Positions 1-6,838 of a stretch of 8,519 bases of DNA are shown here, piece by piece. A program made the position numbers and the translations under genes. Each line of letters starts with the position of its first letter. Within the stretch, counting starts at the first letter, position 1. The stretch is from Pseudomonadota bacterium (GTDB taxonomy: Bacteria > Pseudomonadota > Alphaproteobacteria > Rhizobiales > Rhizobiaceae), in NCBI GenBank assembly GCA_023419995.1, contig JAEZXF010000274.1, positions 1-8,519 of the forward strand, in the 5' to 3' direction. The notes under the pieces are model-generated. The model was not told the DNA's origin. It saw nothing but the letters and a program-made list of their open reading frames with translations, and ran no database searches.

Positions 1-1622
1 TCCTCGAGGAGCGCGGAATAGGCGGCCTGGGCCGCCTCGCGGAGCCCGAGCCGGATGCCGTTCTCGACCACGATGCGGATCACGCCCAGCGCGGCGCGGC
101 GCAGTGCGTAAGGGTCCTTGGAGCCGGTCGGCTTCTCGTCGATGGCCCAGAAGCCGACGAGCGTGTCGAGCTTGTCGGCGAGCGCCACGGCGATCGAGAC
201 CGGGTCGGCCGGCACCGAGTCGGACGGCCCCTGCGGGCGGTAGTGCTCCTCGATCGCGGCGGCGACGGAACCGTCCTCGCCTTGCAGCAGCGCGTATTTG
301 CGGCCCATCGCGCCCTGAAGCTCGGGGAACTCGCCCACCACCTCGGTCTGCAGGTCGGCCTTGGCCAGCACGGCAGCGCGCTCGGCCAACGCCGGCACGG
401 CGCCGACCAGCGGCGCAAGCCCGGACGCCAGCCGGCGGATGCGCTCGACGCGCTCACCCTGCGTGCCGAGCTTCGCATGGAAGGTGACGCCCAGCCTGTC
501 GAGCCGTGCCATGCGCTGGTCGAGCGGCTTCGAAAGGTCGAGCGCAAATTTTTCCGCCGCCGCGGTCAGCGAGGCGAGGTCCGGCAGATCGGCCTGGTCC
601 GTCTTCCAGAAATGCACGGCGTCGGACAGGCGCGCGCGCACCACCTTGCCGTTGCCGCGCGCGATCTCGGCGCCGCCGTCGGTCGCCTCGATGTTCGAGA
701 CCAGCACGAAGCGGTTGGACAGCGCCTCGGCCTCGCCGCGCGGGCGGGTGACGAAGCACTTCTGGTTGGCGCGGATGGTCAGGCGGATGACCTCGGGCGG
801 GATGTCGAGGAAGGCTTCCTCGAACTCGCCCAACAGCACGACGGGCCATTCGACCAGCCCGGAGACTTCCTCCAGCAGCCCCTCGTCCTCGACCAGGTCG
901 AGGCCGGCGGCGAAGGCGAGGTTGCGGGCGTCGTCGAGGATGATGCGCTTGCGCCGCTCGGCGTCGAGCACCACCTTGGCCGCCTCCAGCTTGGCCACGT
1001 AGTCGTCGAAGCGGCGCACGGTGATGGCCTGCGGCGCGTGGAAGCGGTGGCCCCAGGTGACGTTGCCGGCGCGGATGCCGTCGACCTCGAAATCGACCAC
1101 TACGGGCTCGGACGATTCCGGCCCGAAGGTGCAGACGATGGATTGCAGCGGACGCACCCAGCGCAGCGCGCCGGGCCGGCCCGACGCCGCGCCCCAGCGC
1201 ATCGACTTCGGCCACGGGAAGCCGCGGATCACCGACGGGATCAGCTCGGCGATGATCTCCTCGGCGGCGCGGCCGGCCTTGACGATGTGCGCGACGTAGA
1301 AGTCGCCCTTCTTCGGGTCGGAATGGACGTGGGCCTCGGCGACCGAGGCAAGGCCCGCCTTGCGCAGGAAACCCTGCACGGCCTGCTCGGGCGCTGCGGT
1401 CGAGGGCCCCTTGATCTCCTCGCGCACATCCTTCGAGCGCGCGGTGACGCCGCGGATGTCGAGGACGAGCCGGCGCGGCGTCCAGTGTTCGGTCGCAGCC
1501 TCGTAGGTCAGCCCTGCCTCGACCAGGCCGTCGGCGACCATCTTCTTCAGGTCGCCGGCCGCCTTGCGCTGCATGCGCGCGGGGATTTCGTCGGAGCGAA
1601 GCTCAAGCAGAAGGTCAGGCAT
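1..1622 (-). CDS. glyS: Glycyl-tRNA synthetase beta subunit (partial, 3' end off the left edge)
   Basis: This is the beta chain of the alpha2beta2 bacterial glycyl-tRNA synthetase, which binds tRNA-Gly and works with GlyQ in the cytoplasm to charge tRNA with glycine. Translating the minus strand from ATG 1622-1620 gives 540 uninterrupted residues beginning [20 protein letters not shown]. Family signatures are KSMRWG (about 139-144), [35 protein letters not shown] (from 434) and [10 protein letters not shown] followed by [16 protein letters not shown] (482-513). The family is usually about 690 residues or longer, so roughly the last 150-200 residues, including the C-terminal anticodon-binding region, lie outside the window. 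A GGAG at 1633-1630 sits 7 nt before the ATG and supports this start. It is the last visible gene of a glyQ-hydrolase-glyS operon. Its first 44 bp are duplicated 118 bp upstream. Identification is firm. Confidence 0.97.
   Translation of the reverse strand, partial: MPDLLLELRSDEIPARMQRKAAGDLKKMVADGLVEAGLTYEAATEHWTPRRLVLDIRGVTARSKDVREEIKGPSTAAPEQAVQGFLRKAGLASVAEAHVHSDPKKGDFYVAHIVKAGRAAEEIIAELIPSVIRGFPWPKSMRWGAASGRPGALRWVRPLQSIVCTFGPESSEPVVVDFEVDGIRAGNVTWGHRFHAPQAITVRRFDDYVAKLEAAKVVLDAERRKRIILDDARNLAFAAGLDLVEDEGLLEEVSGLVEWPVVLLGEFEEAFLDIPPEVIRLTIRANQKCFVTRPRGEAEALSNRFVLVSNIEATDGGAEIARGNGKVVRARLSDAVHFWKTDQADLPDLASLTAAAEKFALDLSKPLDQRMARLDRLGVTFHAKLGTQGERVERIRRLASGLAPLVGAVPALAERAAVLAKADLQTEVVGEFPELQGAMGRKYALLQGEDGSVAAAIEEHYRPQGPSDSVPADPVSIAVALADKLDTLVGFWAIDEKPTGSKDPYALRRAALGVIRIVVENGIRLGLREAAQAAYSALLE
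1579..1622 (-). repeat. Direct repeat, copy A: true 5' end of glyS
   Basis: These 44 bp encode the conserved GlyS N-terminus ([15 protein letters not shown]). The same sequence occurs at 1697-1740 in the same orientation with 3 mismatches by eye. Copy A is the functional one because it continues into the full GlyS reading frame. Confidence 0.9.
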
Positions 1623-1740
1623 CGATGGGCTCCGCCCGCATGCTGTTTCTCAGGGTGCGCGTCCTCGCGCCGGAGGCGCTGCGGGTGCGCGGCGAGGCGG
1701 GGATTTCCCCGGAGCGAAGCTCAAGCGGAAGGTCAGGCAT
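1615..1740 (-). CDS. Possible 41-aa leader ORF beginning with a duplicated GlyS N-terminus
   Basis: The ORF starts at ATG 1740-1738, which overlaps the hydrolase stop codon as TGATG. It ends at TGA 1617-1615, eight nucleotides inside the start of glyS and in another frame. The product is 41 residues: a GlyS-like first 15, then a Ser/Arg/Thr-rich tail with no recognisable domain. No Shine-Dalgarno sequence is evident, so translation could only come from termination-reinitiation after the hydrolase. If translated, it would carry ribosomes from the hydrolase stop to the glyS start. The spacer also contains two short hairpins (1698-1711 and 1657-1670). It may equally be an untranslated remnant of a duplication. 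I doubt that the peptide itself has a function. Confidence 0.3.
   Translation of the reverse strand: MPDLPLELRSGEIPASPRTRSASGARTRTLRNSMRAEPIDA
1697..1740 (-). repeat. Direct repeat, copy B: duplicated 5' end of glyS
   Basis: This copy is 41/44 identical to 1579-1622. It starts with ATG and encodes [15 protein letters not shown], so two of the three substitution sites change residues (L to P, D to G). After the repeat the sequence diverges at once from glyS. The two adjacent substitutions create a perfect GGGGATTTCCCC palindrome (1699-1710) that is absent from copy A. It is best explained as a partial duplication of the glyS start, with copy B the decaying or repurposed one. Confidence 0.9.
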
Positions 1741-2351
1741 CAGCGCACCAGTTCAGCGGTCGTGCAGACGATGGCGAAACGGTCGGCGAGCGCGGCAAGC
1801 TCGCTCTCGTGCAGCGCCGCCGCCAGGACGATGCCGTTGCCGCCGGGCGCGGGCAGGTCGCGCGTCGCGGTCGCGTCGGAGAGGACGACCGCGCCGAAGC
1901 CCTGCTCGCTGGCGGCGCGGGTGGTGGAGGAGACGCACATATGCGTCATGAAGCCGACGATCACGAGGCGCTTGCGGCCGGTGGCGTCGAGCGCCTCCCT
2001 GAGGGAGGTGCCGGCGAACGAGTTGGGCAGGCCCTTCTGGATCACCGTCTCGCCCGGCAGCGCCGCCGCCTGCGGCGCGAGCTCGTAGCCGGCCGTGTCG
2101 GGGCCGAACAGCCCGCCGGGCTGCCCCTTGTGCTGGACATGGACGACCGGCGCGCCGGCCGCGCGCGCGGCGGCCAGCACCGTGGCGATGTTGTCGAGCG
2201 CCGGCCCGCCCCCGGCGAGCGGCAGGCGGCCGTCGACATATTCGCGCTGAGCGTCGACGACGACCACGGCGGCGTCGGCGAGCTTCGGCGGAGTCAGGTC
2301 CGCGCCGGCGAGCTGAAGCAGGGTCTTCGCCATTCCTGTATGGGCCATCAT
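1740..2351 (-). CDS. Isochorismatase-like cysteine hydrolase
   Basis: This is a 203-residue cytoplasmic protein of the isochorismatase-like cysteine hydrolase superfamily, whose members hydrolyse amides such as nicotinamide, N-carbamoyl compounds or ureidoacrylate, or the vinyl ether of isochorismate. The expected catalytic triad is visible: Asp33 in [13 protein letters not shown], Lys106 in [15 protein letters not shown], and Cys139 in [15 protein letters not shown], the last preceded by the usual cis-peptide region. The substrate cannot be read from the sequence. The first ATG (2351) overlaps the glyQ stop by 4 nt (ATGA). The next codon is also ATG (2348), and GGAGG at 2360-2356 is 4 nt from the first and 7 nt from the second, so the true start may be the second, one residue shorter. 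It is translationally coupled to glyQ and precedes glyS. Family is sure, function is unknown. Confidence 0.93.
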   Translation of the reverse strand: MMAHTGMAKTLLQLAGADLTPPKLADAAVVVVDAQREYVDGRLPLAGGGPALDNIATVLAAARAAGAPVVHVQHKGQPGGLFGPDTAGYELAPQAAALPGETVIQKGLPNSFAGTSLREALDATGRKRLVIVGFMTHMCVSSTTRAASEQGFGAVVLSDATATRDLPAPGGNGIVLAAALHESELAALADRFAIVCTTAELVR

Positions 2352-3301
2352 GCCGCCTCCGGGCGCCAGCCGAGGCCGCCGGCCTCGGTCTCGAGGAACG
2401 CCTCGCCGCAGGCCTTGGCGAGGTTGCGCACGCGCAGGATGTAGCTCTGCCGCTCGGTGACGGAGATCACGCCGCGCGCGTCGAGCAGGTTGAAGGCGTG
2501 GCTCGCCTTGATGCACTGGTCGTAGGCGGGCAGCACCATGCGGTGCGGCTGGCCCTCGGGCCGCTGCGCGCCGGCGTCGAGCAACGCGCGGCATTCCTTC
2601 TCGGCGTCCTCGAAGTGGCGGAACAGGAGCGCGGTGTCGGCGAACTCGAAATTGTGCCGCGAATATTCCTGCTCGGCCTGCAGGAAGACCTCGCCATAGG
2701 TGACCTTCTCGGCGCCGTCGCGGCCGTTGAAGATGAGGTCGTAGACGTTGTCGACACCCTGCACGTACATCGCCAGCCGCTCGAGGCCGTAGGTCAGCTC
2801 GCCGGCGACCGGCGCGCATTCGATGCCGCAGACCTGCTGGAAATAGGTGAACTGCGACACCTCCATGCCGTCGCACCAGCATTCCCAGCCGAGGCCCCAG
2901 GCGCCGAGCGTCGGGCTTTCCCAGTCGTCCTCGACGAAGCGGATGTCGTGCAGCTTGGTGTCGATGCCGATGGCGTCGAGCGAGCCGAGGTAGAGCTCCT
3001 GAAGGTCGGGCGGGTTCGGCTTCAGGATCACCTGGTACTGGTAGTAGTGCTGGAGCCGGTTGGGGTTCTCGCCGTAGCGGCCGTCCTTGGGGCGGCGCGA
3101 GGGCTGGACATAGGCCGCGTTCCACGGCCGGGGCCCGAGCGCGCGCAGCGTCGTGGCGGGGTGGAAGGTGCCCGCGCCCACTTCCATGTCGTAGGGCTGG
3201 AGGACGACGCAGCCGCGCTCCGCCCAGTAGGCGTGCAGCGTCAGGATCAGGCCCTGGAACGAGCGGGTCGGATGCATGTGGGCAGGCAGGCTGGCGTTCA
3301 C
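2348..3301 (-). CDS. glyQ: Glycyl-tRNA synthetase alpha subunit
   Basis: This is the catalytic class II aminoacyl-tRNA synthetase chain of the alpha2beta2 glycyl enzyme; it activates glycine with ATP and pairs with GlyS. The 317 residues carry the family's conserved blocks: [17 protein letters not shown] (10-26), [20 protein letters not shown] (35-54), [20 protein letters not shown] (64-83), QHYYQYQV, then [19 protein letters not shown] and [13 protein letters not shown] in the middle. Length is close to the usual 300 or so. The start shown is GTG 3301; an in-frame ATG lies at 3277 (residue 9, next to the conserved HPTRSFQG). Neither has a strong Shine-Dalgarno, so the start is uncertain by 8 residues. 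A promoter candidate at 3367-3339 would give a leader of about 30 nt to the GTG. First gene of the glyQ-hydrolase-glyS operon. Confidence 0.97.
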   Translation of the reverse strand: MNASLPAHMHPTRSFQGLILTLHAYWAERGCVVLQPYDMEVGAGTFHPATTLRALGPRPWNAAYVQPSRRPKDGRYGENPNRLQHYYQYQVILKPNPPDLQELYLGSLDAIGIDTKLHDIRFVEDDWESPTLGAWGLGWECWCDGMEVSQFTYFQQVCGIECAPVAGELTYGLERLAMYVQGVDNVYDLIFNGRDGAEKVTYGEVFLQAEQEYSRHNFEFADTALLFRHFEDAEKECRALLDAGAQRPEGQPHRMVLPAYDQCIKASHAFNLLDARGVISVTERQSYILRVRNLAKACGEAFLETEAGGLGWRPEAA

Positions 3302-3338
3302 GGCGTGGCTCGCGGCGGCATGGACGGGAGAGGCCCCG

Positions 3339-3367
3339 TCCTAGAACCGCGACCGGCAGGCGTCAAG
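3339..3367 (-). promoter_or_regulatory. Candidate promoter for the glyQ operon
   Basis: On the minus strand, CTTGAC (3367-3362) and CTAGGA (3344-3339) are separated by exactly 17 nt. This resembles the alphaproteobacterial housekeeping consensus CTTGAC-N17-CTATAT, with a perfect -35 and a half-matching -10. The start of transcription would fall near 3332, about 30 nt before the GTG of glyQ. Found by eye; not scored against a matrix. Confidence 0.55.
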
Positions 3368-3414
3368 GCAAGAGGCGCACGCGGGGCCTTTGTCGCTTTC
3401 GGGATGACGAAACG

Positions 3415-4404
3415 TCAGGGAACCAGGTTTTCCGTGTGGTCGCCTTTGAAGCGGACTCCCTTGAACTTGCGCTTTATATCGCTGCTCCTGCAGTCATAGG
3501 GATCGTCCACATAGCGATCGACTTTGTCGCTACCCAAGCAACGCGTCGTGTGAAGGGGCTCACCCTGGCCATCCCACCGGCCGCGCTTGCTTTCCGCATA
3601 GTAGTAGAAGAGCGCAGACGGGTCGCCCGGGTCCCGGCGGATGTTGAACTCCGCGCATTTGTTGGGCTCGATCTGGTACCATGCGCGCAACCGCAACCGG
3701 TCGTCAGGCCGATGGCGATAGATTACGGCAGCATAGATCACCGGATCACCCGTCCTGTTGCAGAGCTTGAAGACGTAGTTCTTGAGGCCGTCGCCGGAAG
3801 CGGGAGGGGAAGCGGGCGGCGAAGCCGCCGGCGGGCGATAGGGCGGAGAGTATGTCGGCGGCGGCGGTGTCCCGGCCACCGAGGGTGGCGACGAGGTATC
3901 CGGTGGCGCTTCGGACACCGAGGGGGGAATGCCGCCACCGGCACACGTGCGGATGGCGCACTCCGCGGCGAAATACACTTCGCCCGAACCCAGCGTCGCA
4001 CCTTCGGGACGGTAGCTGGAGTTCACGACCGGATCGTTCACGCTTTCATCGTACCCGGCCGAAACATAGCCACGCAGCCTGGCGCGCGACTCGAGGGTGC
4101 GCTTCTTCGCGTCAAGTATCGACGCAGCGGAGCAGCTTGCGGTGATGCCATTCAGCCAGGAGCTTACCGGCGGGTGTTTGTCATCGATGCCGTTGTAGAT
4201 CGAGCAGGCATTACCGCCCGAGTATGGTTCATATGGGGCGTGACAGGTGCCGCCTGAGGCAGAACCGCCGAGCTGATCACAGAAATAGGGGCTTATCCCG
4301 TCTACCGGCACGACTTGCGCCGTCGCTGCACTCACCATCAGCAGCAATGTCGCGAGCAACCACCCCGTCAATCCAGTGAACACATGGAAAATAGCCTTGT
4401 CCAT
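3415..4404 (-). CDS. Secreted cysteine-rich DUF1036 domain protein
   Basis: This is a 329-residue exported protein of unknown function. Residues 1-30 form a signal peptide (Lys3, hydrophobic core about 10-25, likely cleavage after AATAQ). Residues 31-154 are a cysteine-containing region (Cys42, 54, 67, 91, 149, 154) that I do not recognise. Residues 155-203 are a Pro/Ser/Ala-rich linker. Residues 207-310 match DUF1036: YVFKLCNRTGDPVIYAAVIY, an AWYQIEPNKCAEF block, FYYYAESKRGRW, then cysteines 289 and 305. The total of ten cysteines suggests disulfide bonding in the periplasm or outside. The start is set at ATG 4404 because GGAGG lies 7 nt upstream and the signal peptide begins there; a longer TTG-started form is unlikely. 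The gene is less GC-rich than its neighbours and separates the TPR gene from glyQ, which suggests an insertion. The DUF1036 call is from motif recall. Confidence 0.82.
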   Translation of the reverse strand: MDKAIFHVFTGLTGWLLATLLLMVSAATAQVVPVDGISPYFCDQLGGSASGGTCHAPYEPYSGGNACSIYNGIDDKHPPVSSWLNGITASCSAASILDAKKRTLESRARLRGYVSAGYDESVNDPVVNSSYRPEGATLGSGEVYFAAECAIRTCAGGGIPPSVSEAPPDTSSPPSVAGTPPPPTYSPPYRPPAASPPASPPASGDGLKNYVFKLCNRTGDPVIYAAVIYRHRPDDRLRLRAWYQIEPNKCAEFNIRRDPGDPSALFYYYAESKRGRWDGQGEPLHTTRCLGSDKVDRYVDDPYDCRSSDIKRKFKGVRFKGDHTENLVP

Positions 4405-4411
4405 GCCATCC

Positions 4412-4416
4412 CCTCC
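4412..4416 (-). promoter_or_regulatory. Ribosome binding site deciding the DUF1036 start
   Basis: GGAGG on the minus strand lies 7 nt before ATG 4404. It favours this start over the in-frame TTG at 4437, which would put extra charged residues before the signal peptide. Confidence 0.7.
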
Positions 4417-4428
4417 CGCAGGAGAACA

Positions 4429-4623
4429 ATGACGCAAGCAGAGGTTACTCGCAAGATTTCTCTCTACAGATACCAGATCCTAAAAGAGAGGGAGTATTGT
4501 AGAACCGGGCGGGATCGGCCGCGAGCTGGAGGGGTCTTTCCTGGCGCAAGATCGATCAAGCAGAGGCTGACCGACATCTCTGCCGAGCGTCGGAATATCG
4601 CGGCGCTGTGGCCGACTGCCTGA
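4429..4623 (+). CDS. Small hypothetical protein (64 aa), uncertain
   Basis: ATG 4429-4431 is preceded by AGGAG at 4420-4424 (4 nt spacing, rather short) and opens a 64-residue frame ending in TGA at 4623. The product begins MTQAEVTRKISLYRYQILKE. It has two stretches that look like amphipathic helices (about 3-22 and 43-60), separated by a Gly/Pro/Arg-rich turn. There is no signal peptide or recognised domain. It is divergent from the DUF1036 gene with only 24 nt between the two start codons, and convergent with the TPR gene. Codon use is unlike the window's core genes, with many A/T third positions and AGA, AGG, CTA codons. It could be a small horizontally acquired gene or a chance frame in a low-GC upstream region. 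No other gene is seen in 4405-4684. Confidence 0.4.
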   Translation: MTQAEVTRKISLYRYQILKEREYCRTGRDRPRAGGVFPGARSIKQRLTDISAERRNIAALWPTA

Positions 4624-4684
4624 TCTGGGCAAATTCAAACCGGGACACTACCGGCGCACGCCGCGAGACGAGGCCGGCGGGGCG

Positions 4685-6691
4685 TCAGTTGCGCCCCTGC
4701 GGCAGGTTCAGCTCCTGGCCCGGCAGGATGTAGCTGGGGTTGGCGCGCAGGGCCGGGTTGGCCTCGAGGAGGTCGGTGTAGCGGTTGCCGTCGCCGAGGA
4801 TCTCGGCGGCGATCGACCACAGCGACTGGCCGCGCCGCACCACATGCGTCGACAGCGGCGCGGAGGCGGTCTCGACCGCCGGCTCGTCGGGAACCGCCCG
4901 CTCGTCGAGCGCCTTGGGCAGTGGCACCACCACCGACGAGGCGGCGACGGCCTGCTCCTCCTCCTGCGCCGCGGCGTCCGACGGCGGCGGCAGGCCGTCG
5001 GCCATCTTCTTCTCCACCTCGGCCTTCAGGTCGGGCTCGGGGTCGAGGGCGAGCGCATGGTTCCACTGGAAGCCGGCCTCGAGCTTGCGGCCGACGCGCC
5101 AGTAGGCGTCGCCGAGATGGTCGTTCAGGATCGGGTCGGCCGGCATCAGGCCCACGGCCCGCTCCAGCTCGCGCACGGCGTCGTCGTAGCGGCCGAGCCG
5201 GTAGAACGCCCAGCCGAGGGAATCGACGATGTAGCCGTCGGAAGGCCGCAGGTCGACGGCGCGCTGGATCAGCTCCAGGCCCTCGTCGAGGTTCATGTTC
5301 TTGTCGACCCAGGAATAGCCGAGATAGTTCAGCACCTGCGGCTGGTCGGGATAGAGCTCCAGCGCCTTCCGGAAGTTCGGCTCCGCCTTCTCCCATTCCT
5401 TCAGCCGCTCATAGGCGATGCCGCGCTGGTAGAAGACGTTCCAGTCGGCGCGCGCCGGCTCGGCGATGCGGGCGACGGCGCGGTCGTAGAGGTCGGCGGC
5501 GGCGCGGTAGTTCTCCTGCGAGGCATAGACGCCGCCGAGCGACAGGTAGGCGCGCATGTCGCTCTCGTCGCGGGCGAGCGCGGCCTTCAGGTGGGTGACC
5601 GCCTCGTCCTGGCGCTTGCGGGCGGCGAGGGTGCGGCCGAGCTGCAGCTCGGCGACGCGCTTGAGGGTCGAGTTGTCCGGGATCCGCTCGTAGAAGGAGA
5701 TCGCCGTCGCGGCATCGCCCAGCTGCTCGCCGATGCCGGCGAGCTGAATCAGGATCGCGTCGCTCTGCGGCAGGAGCGCGAGCGCGTAGTGCAGGTAGAG
5801 CCGCACGAAGGATTCGCCGCCGCTGCGGTTCAGCGCCGTGGCGAGGTTGAGCAGCGCCTCGGCCGCGCCCGCCCGCGCATCCGGCACCAGCGGCGCGACG
5901 GCCCGGCCGTCCTGCAGCCGCACGCGCAGCGCCTGGATCGTCAGGCGGCCGGACGCGAAGGAATCGGCCTTGTCGAGCACGGCCAGCGCCGCGTCACGGT
6001 CGCCCCCGCGGGCCAGGAAGCCGGCATAGGATTCGAGCGCCCGCAGGTAGGTCTCCGGCGCCGCGCCGGCCGCGGCGAGATTGTTGGCGGCCGCCTCGTA
6101 GGCCTCGCGGGCGGCGGTCGCCTCGCCCGCCCGCTCGGCGATCAGCGCGCGGTGATAGGTGACGAAGAGGTCATACCACTCGGGGCCGGAAAGGCCGTCG
6201 AGGAAGGTGAGCGCATCCGCGCCCCGGCCGTCGCCCAGCTTGGCCCACGCGGCCATCAGGCCGGTGATGAGGCGGTCGAGGTCGGATTCCAGCGACAGCT
6301 TGAACCAGTAGTCGGCATCGGCGTAGCGGCCCTGCCGTATCGCGTCGGTGCCGAGGGCGAGCCGCGAGAAACGCTCGACCTCCGGCGTCTCCTTCAGCTT
6401 CTCGGCGAAGGGCAGCGCCTCATCGAACTGGCCCTGCGAGATCAGCCCCAGAAGCAGGCTCTGCTGGACTGTGAGGTTGTCCGGGTCGAAGGCGAGCGCG
6501 CGGCGGTAGTAGGCGATGGCCGCGTCGAGGTCGTTGTCGCTCTCGGCGATGCGGGCCGCGAGATAGGCACCCGACAGCGTGTTGACGGTGACGGGTTGTT
6601 CCTGACCGGCGGGCACGGTCGCGCCCGCCCCGGATGCGGTGAGGGCGAGAAGGCTCGCCGCCACGATCCACCGTCTCATTCCAAGCCGCAT
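4685..6691 (-). CDS. Secreted TPR-repeat protein with C-terminal LysM domain
   Basis: This is a 668-residue exported protein. Residues 1-24 are a signal peptide (MRLGMRRWIV, hydrophobic stretch, cleavage after GAGA); no cysteine follows, so it is not a lipoprotein. TPR-like repeats are visible at about 40-73, 344-377, 378-410, 416-449, 450-484, 485-518 and 519-552, with typical endings such as ALELYPDQP and AVDLRPSDGY. Residues 74-343 are helical and alanine-rich, probably degenerate TPRs. A low-complexity Ala/Glu/Pro/Val linker (about 565-612) leads to a LysM peptidoglycan-binding domain at 615-663 (THVVRRGQSLWSIAAEILGD through ILPGQELNLP). I infer a periplasmic scaffold held to the cell wall; partners are unknown. 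ATG 6691 follows a purine-rich AGGAAGGGAAG; ATG 6679 (residue 5) is an alternative. It lies downstream of the polyprenyl synthase with a 147-nt gap. Confidence 0.92.
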   Translation of the reverse strand: MRLGMRRWIVAASLLALTASGAGATVPAGQEQPVTVNTLSGAYLAARIAESDNDLDAAIAYYRRALAFDPDNLTVQQSLLLGLISQGQFDEALPFAEKLKETPEVERFSRLALGTDAIRQGRYADADYWFKLSLESDLDRLITGLMAAWAKLGDGRGADALTFLDGLSGPEWYDLFVTYHRALIAERAGEATAAREAYEAAANNLAAAGAAPETYLRALESYAGFLARGGDRDAALAVLDKADSFASGRLTIQALRVRLQDGRAVAPLVPDARAGAAEALLNLATALNRSGGESFVRLYLHYALALLPQSDAILIQLAGIGEQLGDAATAISFYERIPDNSTLKRVAELQLGRTLAARKRQDEAVTHLKAALARDESDMRAYLSLGGVYASQENYRAAADLYDRAVARIAEPARADWNVFYQRGIAYERLKEWEKAEPNFRKALELYPDQPQVLNYLGYSWVDKNMNLDEGLELIQRAVDLRPSDGYIVDSLGWAFYRLGRYDDAVRELERAVGLMPADPILNDHLGDAYWRVGRKLEAGFQWNHALALDPEPDLKAEVEKKMADGLPPPSDAAAQEEEQAVAASSVVVPLPKALDERAVPDEPAVETASAPLSTHVVRRGQSLWSIAAEILGDGNRYTDLLEANPALRANPSYILPGQELNLPQGRN

Positions 6692-6772
6692 CGCTTCCCT
6701 TCCTGTCGGTCCGGCCCTTCCGTTCGGCCGGCAGCGCCGCAAGGCGTGACTCGCGGCTACTTGAAGGCGCAA

Positions 6773-6801
6773 AGCATGGCCTTTTTGCGGACGCGGTTCA
6801 A
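6773..6801 (-). promoter_or_regulatory. Weak candidate promoter for the TPR-LysM gene
   Basis: On the minus strand TTGAAC (6801-6796) and CATGCT (6778-6773) are 17 nt apart. The -35 is good and the -10 matches 3 of 6 bases of the E. coli consensus. It would give a leader of about 75 nt. It suggests the gene can be transcribed separately from the upstream synthase. Confidence 0.35.
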
Positions 6802-6806
6802 TCCGC

Positions 6807-6822
6807 CGCCGGAAAGCCGGCG
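6807..6822 (-). other. Short hairpin after the polyprenyl synthase gene
   Basis: CGCCGG-CTTT-CCGGCG on the minus strand forms a perfect 6-bp stem with a 4-nt loop, 16 nt after the stop codon of the synthase. No run of T follows it, so it is not a convincing intrinsic terminator; it could mark an mRNA end or attenuate read-through into the TPR gene. Confidence 0.35.
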
Positions 6823-6838
6823 CGAGAGAGCCCGTCCG

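Noticed and set aside
243..2444. A 733-codon plus-strand open frame across the glyS, hydrolase and glyQ region
   Set aside because: It is antisense to three clearly conserved genes. Long stop-free antisense frames are expected in high-GC DNA, and its translation is repetitive with no domain.
1740..3125. A 461-residue reading that would fuse a long N-terminal extension to the hydrolase
   Set aside because: The first 258 or so residues are an out-of-frame reading of glyQ. The hydrolase starts at ATG 2351 or 2348 with a GGAGG site.
3332..3390. Inverted repeat GGCCCCG ... CGGGGCC flanking the glyQ promoter candidate
   Set aside because: The arms are 7 bp and some 40 nt apart, and they straddle the promoter. 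They are not followed by a T run in the direction needed for the DUF1036 gene, so neither a terminator nor an operator is supported.
3436..4257. A 273-codon plus-strand frame opposite the DUF1036 gene
   Set aside because: The minus strand has a signal peptide, a strong ribosome binding site and a recognisable domain. The plus-strand translation is arginine-rich and domain-free.
4645..4684. Possible terminator after the TPR-LysM gene
   Set aside because: Only short GC-rich self-complementary bits such as CGGCG-TG-CGCCG are present, with an unsuitable loop and no T run after them.
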